Positions 17,237 to 25,154 of a stretch of DNA of 39,962 bases are shown piece by piece (within the stretch, counting starts at the first letter, position 1; every line of letters begins with the position of its first letter). This stretch comes from Bryobacteraceae bacterium (GTDB lineage Bacteria; Acidobacteriota; Terriglobia; Bryobacterales; Bryobacteraceae). Both the position numbers and the translations under genes were made by a program. The notes below the pieces were generated by a model, which searched no databases, was not told the origin of the DNA, and saw nothing but the letters and a program-made list of their open reading frames with translations. Where the stretch lies: the NCBI GenBank assembly GCA_030041495.1, contig JASHNT010000027.1:1-39962 (forward strand), written 5' to 3'.

Positions 17237-18119
17237 GCCGATCCTGTGAAGCCGGCCGCGTCAGGAACGGATGGAACGAGTCCGCCAGCTTTTCCGGCGT
17301 TACGCCGCTGAATTGGCGGAAGTCCGCGATCATGTGGGACTGGTCCGCGAATCCGCTTTCGGCGGCCGCGCGAGCCCAGTCGATCTTGCCTCCGTGGCCC
17401 GCAAGTTGCAGCACCGCGCGAAAACGGGCCAGCCGGCAGTAGAGCTTTGGCGCCACGCCGACGTATTCGCGGAATGTGCGGGCCAGATACTGGCGAGATA
17501 CGCCGGCCTGCTCGGCCAGCTCGCGGATGCCAACCGCACCTCGCCGGGCGTTAATGGATGCCGCGAGCCCGGCAAAATCGAACGAGCTTTCTCGACATCG
17601 CGCGAGCCGTAACTGTCGAAGCAGCGCCCGCTCCAGGCAATCGACGCAGTCTGTCGAGGCGCTGAGAATCTGCTCTTCGATTACACGGCCCTCCCGGCCC
17701 CACAAATCTGCGGCGGCAACCACACGGTCCGCGAGTTCGGATGGAGGCACTCCCGTTAATCGCGACGGTCCGGCGGGAAGCAGGTAAGCGCCGGTCTGAA
17801 TCAAACGATCGCCGTGAGAAGCCGAGTGGGCTGCCGCCATCGGTCCGATGACGTGCCCGCACGGATCATCGGATCGGGGATGCCACAGACCCTCGATTCC
17901 ATATCCCGCGCCGATACTGAAGACCAGCGAGACATGCCCGTCGGCAAACAGCCGGGACCAGAACGGCTGCCCTTGATGGAAGAGCGTTTCGCGAATCGAG
18001 CCGCGGCTGGACGGTTCCCTTGCTCGCGCCGGCTCAATCGTGAAATGGAACAACGCGCGGACGTAGGGCCGCAGCGCTTCGCACGGCGCGAATTCGCGAT
18101 ACCGAGCCACGGTTTCCAT
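17223..18119 (-). CDS. AraC-family transcriptional regulator
   Basis: 298 residues from ATG 18119 (METVARYREFAPC), preceded by GAAGAA. An upstream in-frame start at 18185 would overlap the divergent gene and is less likely. The N-terminal ~200 residues form an effector-type domain (CEALRPYVRALFHFTIEP, VSLVFSIGAGYGIEG). The C-terminal double helix-turn-helix is clear: GIRELAEQAGVSRQYLARTF, then RFRAVLQLAGHGG and AAAESGFADQSHMIADFRQF with SGVTPEKL. It is divergent from the NTF2-like gene with a 41-bp gap, so it may control that gene and itself. The inducer is unknown. Confidence 0.9.
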   Translation of the reverse strand: METVARYREFAPCEALRPYVRALFHFTIEPARAREPSSRGSIRETLFHQGQPFWSRLFADGHVSLVFSIGAGYGIEGLWHPRSDDPCGHVIGPMAAAHSASHGDRLIQTGAYLLPAGPSRLTGVPPSELADRVVAAADLWGREGRVIEEQILSASTDCVDCLERALLRQLRLARCRESSFDFAGLAASINARRGAVGIRELAEQAGVSRQYLARTFREYVGVAPKLYCRLARFRAVLQLAGHGGKIDWARAAAESGFADQSHMIADFRQFSGVTPEKLADSFHPFLTRPASQDRLRDG

Positions 18120-18149
18120 TTCTTCTATCCCGCCAGCATAGCGCCGTCT

Positions 18150-18155
18150 TAGAAT
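18150..18155 (+). promoter_or_regulatory. -10 element placed for a leaderless NTF2-like transcript
   Basis: TAGAAT at 18150-18155 ends 5 nt before ATG 18161. No Shine-Dalgarno sequence precedes the start. The element lies in the 41-bp divergent region shared with the AraC gene. Confidence 0.45.
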
Positions 18156-18160
18156 CGGCC

Positions 18161-18589
18161 ATGGACTCGAACAAAGATTTCGCATCCGCTGAAATTATCG
18201 CCCTGGAGAACGCCGCCCTCGACCGCTGGGGCCAAGGCGACCCGCAAGGTTACCTCGAACTCGACGCGGAAGAGGTCACCTACTTCGACCCAATGATCGA
18301 GAGCCGCATCGACGGGCTGGAGGCTATGCGGGCCCATCTACTTCCGATCACAGGCAAGTTCAAAATCGAGCGCCACGAGATGATCAAGCCGAAAGTCCAG
18401 CTCCACGGCGACGCCGCGGTGTTGACGTCCAACCTGATCGACTACGGGACGCAGCCCGGCGGCACGGAAACGGTGGTTCTACGCTGGAATTCGACCGAAG
18501 TCTACGCGCGGATCGGCGGCGCGTGGAGGATCGTCCACAGCCATTGGTCGTATGTGAAAGGTGAAGCTACCGCGGGCTCACAGCAGTGA
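18161..18589 (+). CDS. SnoaL/NTF2-like (DUF4440-type) protein
   Basis: 142 residues with the cone-shaped NTF2-like pattern. A first helix (IIALENAALDRWGQGDPQGYLEL) is followed by DAEEVTYFDP, DGLEAMRAHLLP, and beta strands FKIERHEMIKPKVQLHGDAAVLTSNLIDYG and VYARIGGAWRIVHSHWSYVKG, which end in the usual 'W.I.H.HWS'. Members are small-molecule binders or SnoaL-type isomerases; activity cannot be told. It is probably regulated by the divergent AraC protein. The 3' end overlaps the convergent rhomboid gene by 23 bp. Confidence 0.88.
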   Translation: MDSNKDFASAEIIALENAALDRWGQGDPQGYLELDAEEVTYFDPMIESRIDGLEAMRAHLLPITGKFKIERHEMIKPKVQLHGDAAVLTSNLIDYGTQPGGTETVVLRWNSTEVYARIGGAWRIVHSHWSYVKGEATAGSQQ

Positions 18590-19418
18590 GCCACTGAAAC
18601 ATGTCGACAAACGAGAGCGCGGTGAGTGCGAGTGCGACGCCGGCCGCGATGCGCCAGAATGTCTCCACTCCCGGCCGCGACGTTCGCGGAGTCCCGGCGA
18701 TGTAAGCGACCACGAATCCCGTCGCGATACCTCCCAGGTGCGCTGCGTTATCCATGAAGGCGATGCCGAACAGGGCCGGCAGGATGCCGAACGCCAGGCC
18801 CCACAGAGCCCAACGCAGGTACATGTTGCGCACCAGAGTTCCGTAGGCGGAGCGGTCGCGCACGCCCAACGCGATCATAGTCCCGATCAGACCGAAGATT
18901 CCCGCGGAAGCTCCAATCGAAGGAACCGCAGGGGAAAAAAAAGAGCTGGACAGAAATCCGCCTACGGTAGTCAGAAAGTAGAACACCAGATACCGGCTGG
19001 TGCCGTACACTTCCTCCACATGCACACCCACGTAGAACAGAGCCCACATGTTCATCAAAATGTGCATCAGGCCGCCATGCAGAAAACCAGCCGTCACTAG
19101 GCGCCAGTACTGGCCCATGATGAAAATCAAGTAAGCGTCCTTGTCTCCGAAGGCTTGCAGCGTGGCCGTGTTCAGATCGAGGCCGCTTCCTTGATTCATG
19201 CGCATGGCGTAGAGCACCGTCGCGGCGTACAGCCCGCCATTGATCAGCATGATCACGATGGTGGTGAAGCTGCGCTGCGAAATCAGGCCGCCGAAGGCCT
19301 CGGAGGGAGCACGCCGGTCTACCGCACGGGGCCCCAGTTTGAGTTCGCAATACGGACAGACTTTGTCGTCGGTTGTAATGAAGGCCCGGCAGTTCGGGCA
19401 CATGCGGCGCTTATCCAC
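18567..19418 (-). CDS. Rhomboid intramembrane serine protease with N-terminal zinc ribbon
   Basis: About 283 residues. A CPNC...CPYC pair near the N-terminus forms a small zinc ribbon, followed by six to seven membrane segments. The rhomboid core is intact: GFLHGGLMHILMNMWALF (HxxxN region), GASAGIFG with the nucleophile Ser, and DNAAHLGG with the catalytic His. It cleaves membrane-protein substrates within the bilayer. The frame can be extended to a TTG at 19427, but that codon lies inside a -10-like TACAAT, so GTG 19418 or ATG 19403 (MCPNCRAFI) is the real start. The substrate is unknown. Confidence 0.92.
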   Translation of the reverse strand: MDKRRMCPNCRAFITTDDKVCPYCELKLGPRAVDRRAPSEAFGGLISQRSFTTIVIMLINGGLYAATVLYAMRMNQGSGLDLNTATLQAFGDKDAYLIFIMGQYWRLVTAGFLHGGLMHILMNMWALFYVGVHVEEVYGTSRYLVFYFLTTVGGFLSSSFFSPAVPSIGASAGIFGLIGTMIALGVRDRSAYGTLVRNMYLRWALWGLAFGILPALFGIAFMDNAAHLGGIATGFVVAYIAGTPRTSRPGVETFWRIAAGVALALTALSFVDMFQWLTAVSPR

Positions 19419-19426
19419 TGCCTTCA

Positions 19427-19432
19427 ATTGTA
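19427..19432 (-). promoter_or_regulatory. -10 element for the rhomboid gene
   Basis: GCTACAAT on the minus strand has TACAAT at 19427-19432, with a start point expected near 19420. That is next to GTG 19418 and 16 nt before ATG 19403. It rules out the TTG at 19427 as a start. Confidence 0.45.
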
Positions 19433-19506
19433 GCGGTCCCGGAAGGGCCGGACACGTTTTTCAAACGCCGTCACAACACGCCCCTGCGCGGACGCGCAAC
19501 CGTTGC

Positions 19507-19512
19507 TACAAT
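19507..19512 (+). promoter_or_regulatory. Extended -10 element for the class II aldolase gene
   Basis: TGCTACAAT (19504-19512) is an extended -10, facing away from the rhomboid -10 across a 112-bp divergent region. The expected start point is near 19519, about 20 nt before ATG 19540. GAAAGG at 19514-19519 would be partly upstream of that start, which argues against GTG 19525. Confidence 0.45.
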
Positions 19513-19539
19513 CGAAAGGCTCTAGTGACCGTGGGCCGG

Positions 19540-20316
19540 ATGCCGCAAACCGAACAGCAGTTACGCCAGAACATAGTCCGGATCGGCCGGATGATGTCCG
19601 AAAAAGGTTGGATCGCCGCCTGTGACGGGAATCTCTCCGCGCGCCTCACCGAAGACCGCATTCTCATCACGCCAGCGGGCGTATGCAAGGGGCTTCTCAG
19701 CGAGGACGATCCCATTGTATGCAGCCTGGACGGCTCGAAAATTCAAGGCAACGGCAGGCCCAGCTCCGAAATGCACATGCACCTGACCATTTACCGCATG
19801 CGGGGCGACGTGAACGCCGTGGTGCATGCCCATCCGCCCACCTGCACCGGATTCGCTGCCGCCGGCCGCGACCTGAATATCGGGCTCCTGCCGGAGGTCA
19901 TCGTTGGCCTGGGCTCGGTTCCCTTGGCTGCCTACGGAACTCCCGGAACTCCGGAGCTGGGAGAAAGTCTGCTGCCTTACATCGAACGTCACGATGCCGT
20001 GCTGCTGGCCAACCATGGAGCGGTAGCCTGGGGCGAAGAGCTGATGCAGGCGTTCTTTCGCATGGAAACCACCGAGCATTTCGCGCGGATTGCGCTGGTG
20101 GCGGAGCTGCTCGGCGGAGGGCGCGCACTGCCACGGCGGGAAATCGAAAAGCTGTTCGCTGCGCGGGAGCGTTACGGTGTCAAGTCGCGCACCCGTTTTG
20201 AGCCCGGCTCACCCCTGGCGGCGGAAGATCTTCCCGACGCGTCGGAAAAAATCCAGATGACACGGGAACAATTGTTGGCGCTGATCGACGAAGCTCTGAA
20301 GGTGCGCGGCGTCTAG
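19540..20316 (+). CDS. Class II aldolase/adducin-family protein (L-fuculose-phosphate aldolase-like)
   Basis: 258 residues. The zinc-dependent class II aldolase fold is shown by GWIAACDGNLSARL, DRILITPAGVCKG, SSEMHMHLTIYR (catalytic Glu region), the zinc pair in VVHAHPPTCTGFA, and the third His in LLANHGAVAWGEEL. The family splits ketose-phosphates into DHAP and an aldehyde, or decarboxylates/epimerises related sugars; the exact substrate is not evident. In-frame GTGs at 19525 and 19531 are alternative starts. The C-terminal ~45 residues extend past the typical ~215-residue enzyme. Confidence 0.88.
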   Translation: MPQTEQQLRQNIVRIGRMMSEKGWIAACDGNLSARLTEDRILITPAGVCKGLLSEDDPIVCSLDGSKIQGNGRPSSEMHMHLTIYRMRGDVNAVVHAHPPTCTGFAAAGRDLNIGLLPEVIVGLGSVPLAAYGTPGTPELGESLLPYIERHDAVLLANHGAVAWGEELMQAFFRMETTEHFARIALVAELLGGGRALPRREIEKLFAARERYGVKSRTRFEPGSPLAAEDLPDASEKIQMTREQLLALIDEALKVRGV

Positions 20317-20349
20317 GCGCGTCCGTTCGCGACCCGACAGCCGGCTCGA

Positions 20350-20931
20350 TTACCTGCCGACGTGGCTCTGGGACTGAGCGATCGCGTCGAGCTGTTTACG
20401 CGTCCGGCCGGCGCGGAAAATAAAAAGATACCCTGCCAGCAGCACACCCAGCACGAGCTTGGCGCCCTCGATCCACGCATATACCAGGCCCATCGCGTTC
20501 ATGCGCACCAGCGGGCCGACAGCCGCGCTGCCTGGGGGGAAATCCGTCTCCCGGCCGCTGAAGCCTAGCTCGGGAGAGATGCCGATGTGCTCGAAAAGCA
20601 CCATCAACAGCATCAGTCCGCACATCACCATCGGAAAAATGCGCCTCTGCGTTCCCAGGAACAAAGTGCCGCCCAGTACAATGCCCAAACCGAATTGCGC
20701 GTCCTCCCACAGGTCTCCATAACGGCGATTCTGCTCGGCTGCCTGATAGCGCATCATCAGTACTGCGGAGTCCTGCGATCCGGATTTCTTCAAAAACGCG
20801 GCGGCTTGATCGGAGGGCGTCGCGAGAAGCGAAGCCGTGAAGCGGAGGTTCATGACTTGGAGCAGGATCATTAACAAGCTACAGCCAAGCCAAGCCCCCA
20901 AAACGAACGTCGCCACACGCCGAGTGTGCAT
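20350..20931 (-). CDS. Four-helix integral membrane protein, unknown
   Basis: 193 residues. Predicted membrane helices are VATFVLGAWLGCSLLMILL, FGLGIVLGGTLFLGT, PMVMCGLMLLMVLFEHIGI and KLVLGVLLAGYLFIF, with a soluble loop of ~45 residues between helices 1 and 2 (DQAAAFLKKSGSQDSAVLMM) and a basic C-terminal tail. The arrangement resembles DUF4149-type small membrane proteins, but the match is not certain. It is convergent with the aldolase gene. A terminator-like hairpin lies in its upstream leader at 20981-21018. Confidence 0.7.
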   Translation of the reverse strand: MHTRRVATFVLGAWLGCSLLMILLQVMNLRFTASLLATPSDQAAAFLKKSGSQDSAVLMMRYQAAEQNRRYGDLWEDAQFGLGIVLGGTLFLGTQRRIFPMVMCGLMLLMVLFEHIGISPELGFSGRETDFPPGSAAVGPLVRMNAMGLVYAWIEGAKLVLGVLLAGYLFIFRAGRTRKQLDAIAQSQSHVGR

Positions 20932-20980
20932 GAACTACAGTGTTACACACGAATTTCGCCGCAGGAGTCCGAAGGCGGGC

Positions 20981-21018
20981 AAAAAAGGGAGAAGGGGAAT
21001 GCTTTGACACTCCCCTTC
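20981..21018 (-). terminator. Terminator-like hairpin with T-run upstream of the membrane-protein gene
   Basis: On the minus strand GAAGGGGA pairs with TCCCCTTC (21011-21018 with 20991-20998, 8-bp stem, 12-nt loop), followed by TCCCTTTTTT. This has intrinsic-terminator form, but it sits 50 nt before the ATG of the minus gene at 20931 and no minus gene lies upstream. It could be an attenuator in that gene's leader, or a stop for antisense transcripts from the divergent gene. Confidence 0.5.
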
Positions 21019-21085
21019 GCCGCGTCGATCCGAATTGACTCTGAAATCGTGACTTCTTGGTCCCCTTCGTATCGGGGTGGATTCA

Positions 21086-21113
21086 TTGTACCGCAATCGC
21101 GGCTTGCTACAGT
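21086..21113 (+). promoter_or_regulatory. Promoter for the metallophosphatase gene, leaderless type
   Basis: TTGTAC (21086-21091), a 16-bp spacer and TACAGT (21108-21113, in the TGCTACAGT context) form a reasonable sigma-70 promoter. The predicted start point falls on the ATG at 21120, and no Shine-Dalgarno sequence is present. Confidence 0.5.
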
Positions 21114-21119
21114 AGCAAA

Positions 21120-22337
21120 ATGAGCAAGATCGCCCTCGCCGCGCTCGCCGCTGTATTGGCGCACGCGCAGGTCATTTCGACGGCCTGGGTGGAGCTGGGC
21201 GAAGGCGGGCAGACCATTGCGCGGGTAGTGGTGAATGCCGTCAACGCTCCCGCGGATTGCCCGAGCGTGGAGGCTGACTCGAAAACAATCGCGATGACTC
21301 CGCGATTGCCGGTCCCGGATGGCTTCCGCCCGGTGTGCGAGGCGGCGATCCCTCCCGGAACCTCCGCGGCGCGGCTGAACGGGCAGACTCTCGCGCTGCC
21401 TCATGGCGAGCCCTCGCGCATCGCCGTCATCGGCGACACCGGCTGCCGCATCAAAGGCGCGGAGATCCAAAACTGCAAGTCGGAGTGGCCGTTCGAGAAA
21501 GTAGCAAAAGTCGCGGCCGCCGCGCAACCGCAACTGGTGATTCACGTCGGCGATTACTTGTATCGCGAAGATCCCTGCCCGGCCGATGCCGCGAAGAAAT
21601 GCGGCGGCAGCCCGCACGGAGACAACTGGGAAACCTGGAACGCGGATTTCTTTGAGCCCGCGGCCAAGCTGCTCGCCAGCGCGCCCTGGGCTCTTTCGCG
21701 CGGCAATCATGAGGACTGCACTCGCGCCTGGCGCGGCTGGTTCTACTATCTGGACACGCGGCAGTGGAAAGCCGGTGCGTGTAACCCCACGCCCCCTCCG
21801 GTTTCGATTCGGCTCGGCGGATTTCAGTTGATCGAATTCGATTCATCGGCGGTCAAAAGCGCGGTGGATCCGGAGCAGTTGCGGACCTACGCAGCGCAGC
21901 TCGCTTCGCTGCACGCACGCAACGCGTGGCTGGTGGACCATCATCCCTTCTGGGCATTGCGCCCGGGAAAGAGCGGCGCGCCTCCCATCGCGGAGACAGA
22001 AGTGCTGCAAAAGGCTTGGGACCAGGCCGCGCCGCAAGGCGTCGACGTGGTCCTCTCGGGCCACACGCATGTTTTCGAATTGCTCGGCTACGGCCCGCAA
22101 AGGCCGCTTCAGATTGTCGCAGGCGACGCCGGGACCAAGCTCGATACCGGGGTCCCGCACCGCGTCAACGGAGCTGACATCTACGGCATCATGGTAGAAG
22201 AGAGCGAGAACGAAGACGAATTCGGCTATACCTTTCTGACCAAGACCACCGCTGGCTGGACGCTGAGCCTTCGCGATCCCAAGAGCAAGCAGCTTCTTAG
22301 CTGCGCCATAAAGGATCGCACGGCCCAGTGTAAGTAG
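21120..22337 (+). CDS. Secreted metallophosphoesterase
   Basis: 405 residues from ATG 21120, with signal peptide MSKIALAALAAVLAHA. The calcineurin-like metal motifs are complete and in order: GDTGCR (Asp106), GDYLYRED (Asp145), RGNHEDC (Asn197/His198), DHHPFW (His274/275) and SGHTHVFE (His315/317). Seven or more Cys, several near the active site (GCRIKGAEIQNC, EDPCPADAAKKC), suggest disulfides in the periplasm. A beta-rich N-terminal domain (25-95) precedes the catalytic part, as in purple-acid-phosphatase-like enzymes. The substrate could be a phosphate mono- or diester. Start choice follows the promoter position. Confidence 0.9.
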   Translation: MSKIALAALAAVLAHAQVISTAWVELGEGGQTIARVVVNAVNAPADCPSVEADSKTIAMTPRLPVPDGFRPVCEAAIPPGTSAARLNGQTLALPHGEPSRIAVIGDTGCRIKGAEIQNCKSEWPFEKVAKVAAAAQPQLVIHVGDYLYREDPCPADAAKKCGGSPHGDNWETWNADFFEPAAKLLASAPWALSRGNHEDCTRAWRGWFYYLDTRQWKAGACNPTPPPVSIRLGGFQLIEFDSSAVKSAVDPEQLRTYAAQLASLHARNAWLVDHHPFWALRPGKSGAPPIAETEVLQKAWDQAAPQGVDVVLSGHTHVFELLGYGPQRPLQIVAGDAGTKLDTGVPHRVNGADIYGIMVEESENEDEFGYTFLTKTTAGWTLSLRDPKSKQLLSCAIKDRTAQCK

Positions 22338-22361
22338 CCCTGGCCAGTCTTCCTGCAGCGG

Positions 22362-22805
22362 TCACTTCTCTTGAAGCGACTCGAGGTACCGCGCCACGTT
22401 GTCGATCCGGACCCGGCCCAAATCCATGTCCCAGGCGACTTGGGAAAAAACCGGCCCCCAAATCGGCATGTCGCGCGTTCCGTGTCCGGGTAGCGTAGCC
22501 CCTCCGGAAATGATCGCGTCTATCTTCTCGCGCGGAAACTTGCCGCCATGGCGCATGGCGATGCGCGTAAGATCAGGCGTCGGCGCCACCAGTAGCTTGG
22601 CCATGGGACCGTCGCCTCTAGCTGTCGGTCCGTGGCACACCGCACAGTAAATGCCGTACAGCGTGGCTCCATCCAGAGAGTTGGTCAACCGCGAGGCTTC
22701 TTCAACCCCGGGCGCGGGCTTCGCTGGTGGGGTTTCGGCGGTAACGAAAATCAGCGCCAGCAGGGCGCCGCAGGCCGCCAAACCCGCAGTTATTGCTGTC
22801 CTCAT
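22362..22805 (-). CDS. Exported mono-haem cytochrome c
   Basis: 147 residues from ATG 22805 (GAGAG upstream); a longer in-frame start at 22847 is unlikely. A signal/anchor (TAGLAACGALLALIFVTA) is followed by a Pro-rich linker and one cytochrome c domain. YCAVCHG gives Cys54-Cys57-His58, and Met113 in RDMPIWG is a likely sixth ligand. VRIDNVARYLESLQ is the typical C-terminal helix. It would carry electrons in the periplasm. It is convergent with the metallophosphatase and faces away from the stress-protein gene. A link to the PQQ dehydrogenase further along is possible but not shown by position. Confidence 0.92.
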   Translation of the reverse strand: MRTAITAGLAACGALLALIFVTAETPPAKPAPGVEEASRLTNSLDGATLYGIYCAVCHGPTARGDGPMAKLLVAPTPDLTRIAMRHGGKFPREKIDAIISGGATLPGHGTRDMPIWGPVFSQVAWDMDLGRVRIDNVARYLESLQEK

Positions 22806-23001
22806 ATTGTGTCTCTCCACGTAGTCCTTGGGCACACGGAGGGCCAATGCGGATGTACAGTCATCACGGGGTTTGGCTGCGCCGCTCTACTGTAGTGAGC
22901 GATTTGACGCACTTCGATCGTGCATGGCCACCAAAAACTCCCTTGATTTCAGCCCTTCGAGTTGGACCGAAGCGTGCCTCTTCCACAGCGGAGGAGGGCC
23001 T

Positions 23002-23868
23002 ATGCTCGCCATCAAGCACATCCTGTTCCCGACCGACTTTTCCGAACGAACCTGCGGCGCGGCTCCGTTCGTCGAGTCCATGGCCAAGCGCTTTCAAGCG
23101 CAGGTCACTCTGATGACCGTGGCGCCCCCGCTTTGGTACGCCGCCATGGGCGATGTGGGCACGCCAGTCTACATCGATCCGGAAGAGCTGCGTGCCGACT
23201 TGCAATCCCGGCTGGAGCGCACGCTAGTGAAAGAATTCGCCGGCCTGCACGTGGAACGAGTCGCGGAAGTGGGCGACCCCGCCGAAGAAATCACCCGCTA
23301 CGCGCACATCCAGGGCGTCGATTTGATTATGATGCCGACCCACGGCTACGGGCCCTTCCGCCATCTGCTGCTGGGCTCGGTGACAGCCAAGGTGCTGCAC
23401 GATTCGCAATGCCCGGTGTGGACGGGCACGCATATGGAGGCCTCGCCCGGGACCGAGCACGCTAATCCACGCAATATCGTCTGCGCCGTGGATGGAACTC
23501 CCAAGAGCGCGCCGATCATGGAATGGGCATCGGATTTCGCTAGGCAGACCGGAGCGCAAATGCGCATCGTCAGCGTTGTCCCCACGCTCGAAGGCTGGCC
23601 GGAGCGGCAGCTCGACCGCGAGCTGGCGGCAGAGGTAGTGAAGGATGTTCGGGCGCAAATCGCCACGCTGCAACGGGAGGCCGGCATCGACGCTCCTCTG
23701 TGCGTCGCGATGGGCAATATTTCGGGAACCGTCCGCGATGAAGCCCGCCGGCACGACGCGGACCTGCTGGTGATCGGACGCGGCTTGCTGCATGAAACTT
23801 TCGGCCGCCTGCGCGCGCACTCCTACGCGATCATCCGCCAGGCGCCCTGCCCGGTGGTTAGCGTCTAG
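23002..23868 (+). CDS. Tandem universal stress protein (two UspA domains)
   Basis: 288 residues from ATG 23002, with GGAGGAGGG as ribosome binding site. Domain 1 (1-145) starts KHILFPTDFSE and has MPTHGYGPFRHLLLGSVTAKVL, a good match to the ATP-binding G-2x-G-9x-G(S/T) motif, and ends CPVWT. Domain 2 (~155-288) starts NIVCAVDGTPKSAPIMEWA and ends APCPVVSV, but its nucleotide loop (GRGLLHETFGRL) has lost the final G(S/T). Only the first domain is therefore likely to bind ATP. The pair forms a built-in dimer. A strong hairpin terminator follows. Confidence 0.93.
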   Translation: MLAIKHILFPTDFSERTCGAAPFVESMAKRFQAQVTLMTVAPPLWYAAMGDVGTPVYIDPEELRADLQSRLERTLVKEFAGLHVERVAEVGDPAEEITRYAHIQGVDLIMMPTHGYGPFRHLLLGSVTAKVLHDSQCPVWTGTHMEASPGTEHANPRNIVCAVDGTPKSAPIMEWASDFARQTGAQMRIVSVVPTLEGWPERQLDRELAAEVVKDVRAQIATLQREAGIDAPLCVAMGNISGTVRDEARRHDADLLVIGRGLLHETFGRLRAHSYAIIRQAPCPVVSV

Positions 23869-23878
23869 AACGAAATAA

Positions 23879-23904
23879 ACCCACGGGTCTGCAGGCCCGT
23901 GGGT
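23879..23904. terminator. Hairpin terminator between convergent genes
   Basis: ACCCACGGG pairs perfectly with CCCGTGGGT (9 bp, 8-nt loop containing CTGCAG) 10 nt after the stress-protein stop and 40 nt from the end of the convergent dioxygenase gene. A-rich sequence lies on the left (AAATAA, read as TTATTT on the minus strand), so it would work best for the minus-strand gene. It may serve both directions. Confidence 0.7.
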
Positions 23905-23943
23905 CCATTTCCTGTTTGCGGGTTTATGCGCGGCTCACCTGTT

Positions 23944-25122
23944 CTACCGCCGCGTGCCGGGCGCGGCCAACTCTTCCTCAGCCCGATGGAACTTGCGCTC
24001 CTCCTGCTGAAGAACGTGGACCGCCATCAGCGCGCCGACGGGGTGCGCACCCCGGTTGACCAGAGGGTCGGCATCGAGCGCCGGCTTCCCCGAGTTGATG
24101 TGGCGGAAGCGGAACGTCTCGCGCAACGCCGCGACGTCTTCGGGAGCCAGGGCGTATTCTGCGGCCACGGCGTCTATATCCTCGAACATGCGTAAGCGGA
24201 GATTGGGCTTGTAACGCGAATCGTAAAGCAGCTTGTTCAACTTGTAAGCGCTCACCGAAGGATGATCGTAGAAATGGTAGGGGTGGTTGTGGAACGTGAA
24301 GGGCTGCCGCGGCAACGGGTCACGTGGAGCTCCGGGGTGGAAGATCGCGACCGCGTGGCCGTGGTGCGCGGTCTGTTCATACGAGAGCAGCTCCATGTGC
24401 TGCGGCTCGACCGCACCGAGGACCGGGGCCCAGGGAAGCATCTCAGTGTTGCCCACCTCGTCAAGCTGCTCCGGCGTGAGCCGGAGGAAAGATTCACTAT
24501 GCCCGTTTTTCAGCTCTCCAATGCACCAATGGTCGAAATCGAAGGCCGGCTTGTAGTATTTCCAGGTTCCGGGATAATGCGACATCCCGCCGCTGGCGAG
24601 CAGCGCCACCCGCTCCGGCCGCGTCGCGGCGATCTCAGCGATCGCCTTGCCGAGCGCCGCGCAGCGGGCCGGGGTGGGCAGCGGGGGCAAATAGGTGTTG
24701 ATGAACACTGGCACCACCGCGATATCGCGCCCTTCCACCACCCATTCGAACGGAGCCGCGAAGGAGTGCCCCATGCTCGCGTCCTGCGAATAGCACATAT
24801 CGAAATCGCGCCGCACCAGCCCCTCCAGCAGCGCCTCGGCGAACGGCTTGTGAATGGGGAGATCCCAATCCTTGCCCGCGAACGAGGCGTGGGCCCGGTC
24901 GCCCGCCACGATGCAGAAGGTGGGGACCGACTGGAGAAAGAACGTCTCCATGTGGTCGCTGGCGAAAATCACCAGTACATCCGGCTTGGTTTCATCGAGC
25001 AGCCGGCCGAGCTTACGCATCGCCGCGATGCTCGCATCGAGCTGCGTCGGATCTTCCTCCGGCGGCCGGGTGAACAATTGCGGCGCGTGCACGGTCGCCA
25101 TTGCCGCGACGATCTCTCCCAT
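23944..25122 (-). CDS. LigB-LigA fused extradiol ring-cleavage dioxygenase (gallate/protocatechuate type)
   Basis: 392 residues, preceded by a near-perfect AGGAGG. Residues ~1-275 are the LigB superfamily: His12 in TVHAPQ and His57 in FASDHMETF as iron ligands, the catalytic His182 in GGMSHYPGT, and a Glu ligand in EPQHMELL (~239-244). Residues ~290-370 are LigA-like (YKLNKLLYDSR, EYALAPEDVAALRE, VNRGAHPVGALMAVHVLQ). The B-then-A fusion is the arrangement known from gallate dioxygenases of the DesB/GalA type, which open trihydroxybenzoate rings with O2. The substrate is inferred as gallate or protocatechuate. A DUF6152 gene lies 32 bp upstream in the same operon. No other ring-fission pathway gene is in the window. 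Confidence 0.88.
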   Translation of the reverse strand: MGEIVAAMATVHAPQLFTRPPEEDPTQLDASIAAMRKLGRLLDETKPDVLVIFASDHMETFFLQSVPTFCIVAGDRAHASFAGKDWDLPIHKPFAEALLEGLVRRDFDMCYSQDASMGHSFAAPFEWVVEGRDIAVVPVFINTYLPPLPTPARCAALGKAIAEIAATRPERVALLASGGMSHYPGTWKYYKPAFDFDHWCIGELKNGHSESFLRLTPEQLDEVGNTEMLPWAPVLGAVEPQHMELLSYEQTAHHGHAVAIFHPGAPRDPLPRQPFTFHNHPYHFYDHPSVSAYKLNKLLYDSRYKPNLRLRMFEDIDAVAAEYALAPEDVAALRETFRFRHINSGKPALDADPLVNRGAHPVGALMAVHVLQQEERKFHRAEEELAAPGTRR

Positions 25123-25154
25123 GGTTGCCTCCTAATTAATGAATCCCCGCGTCG

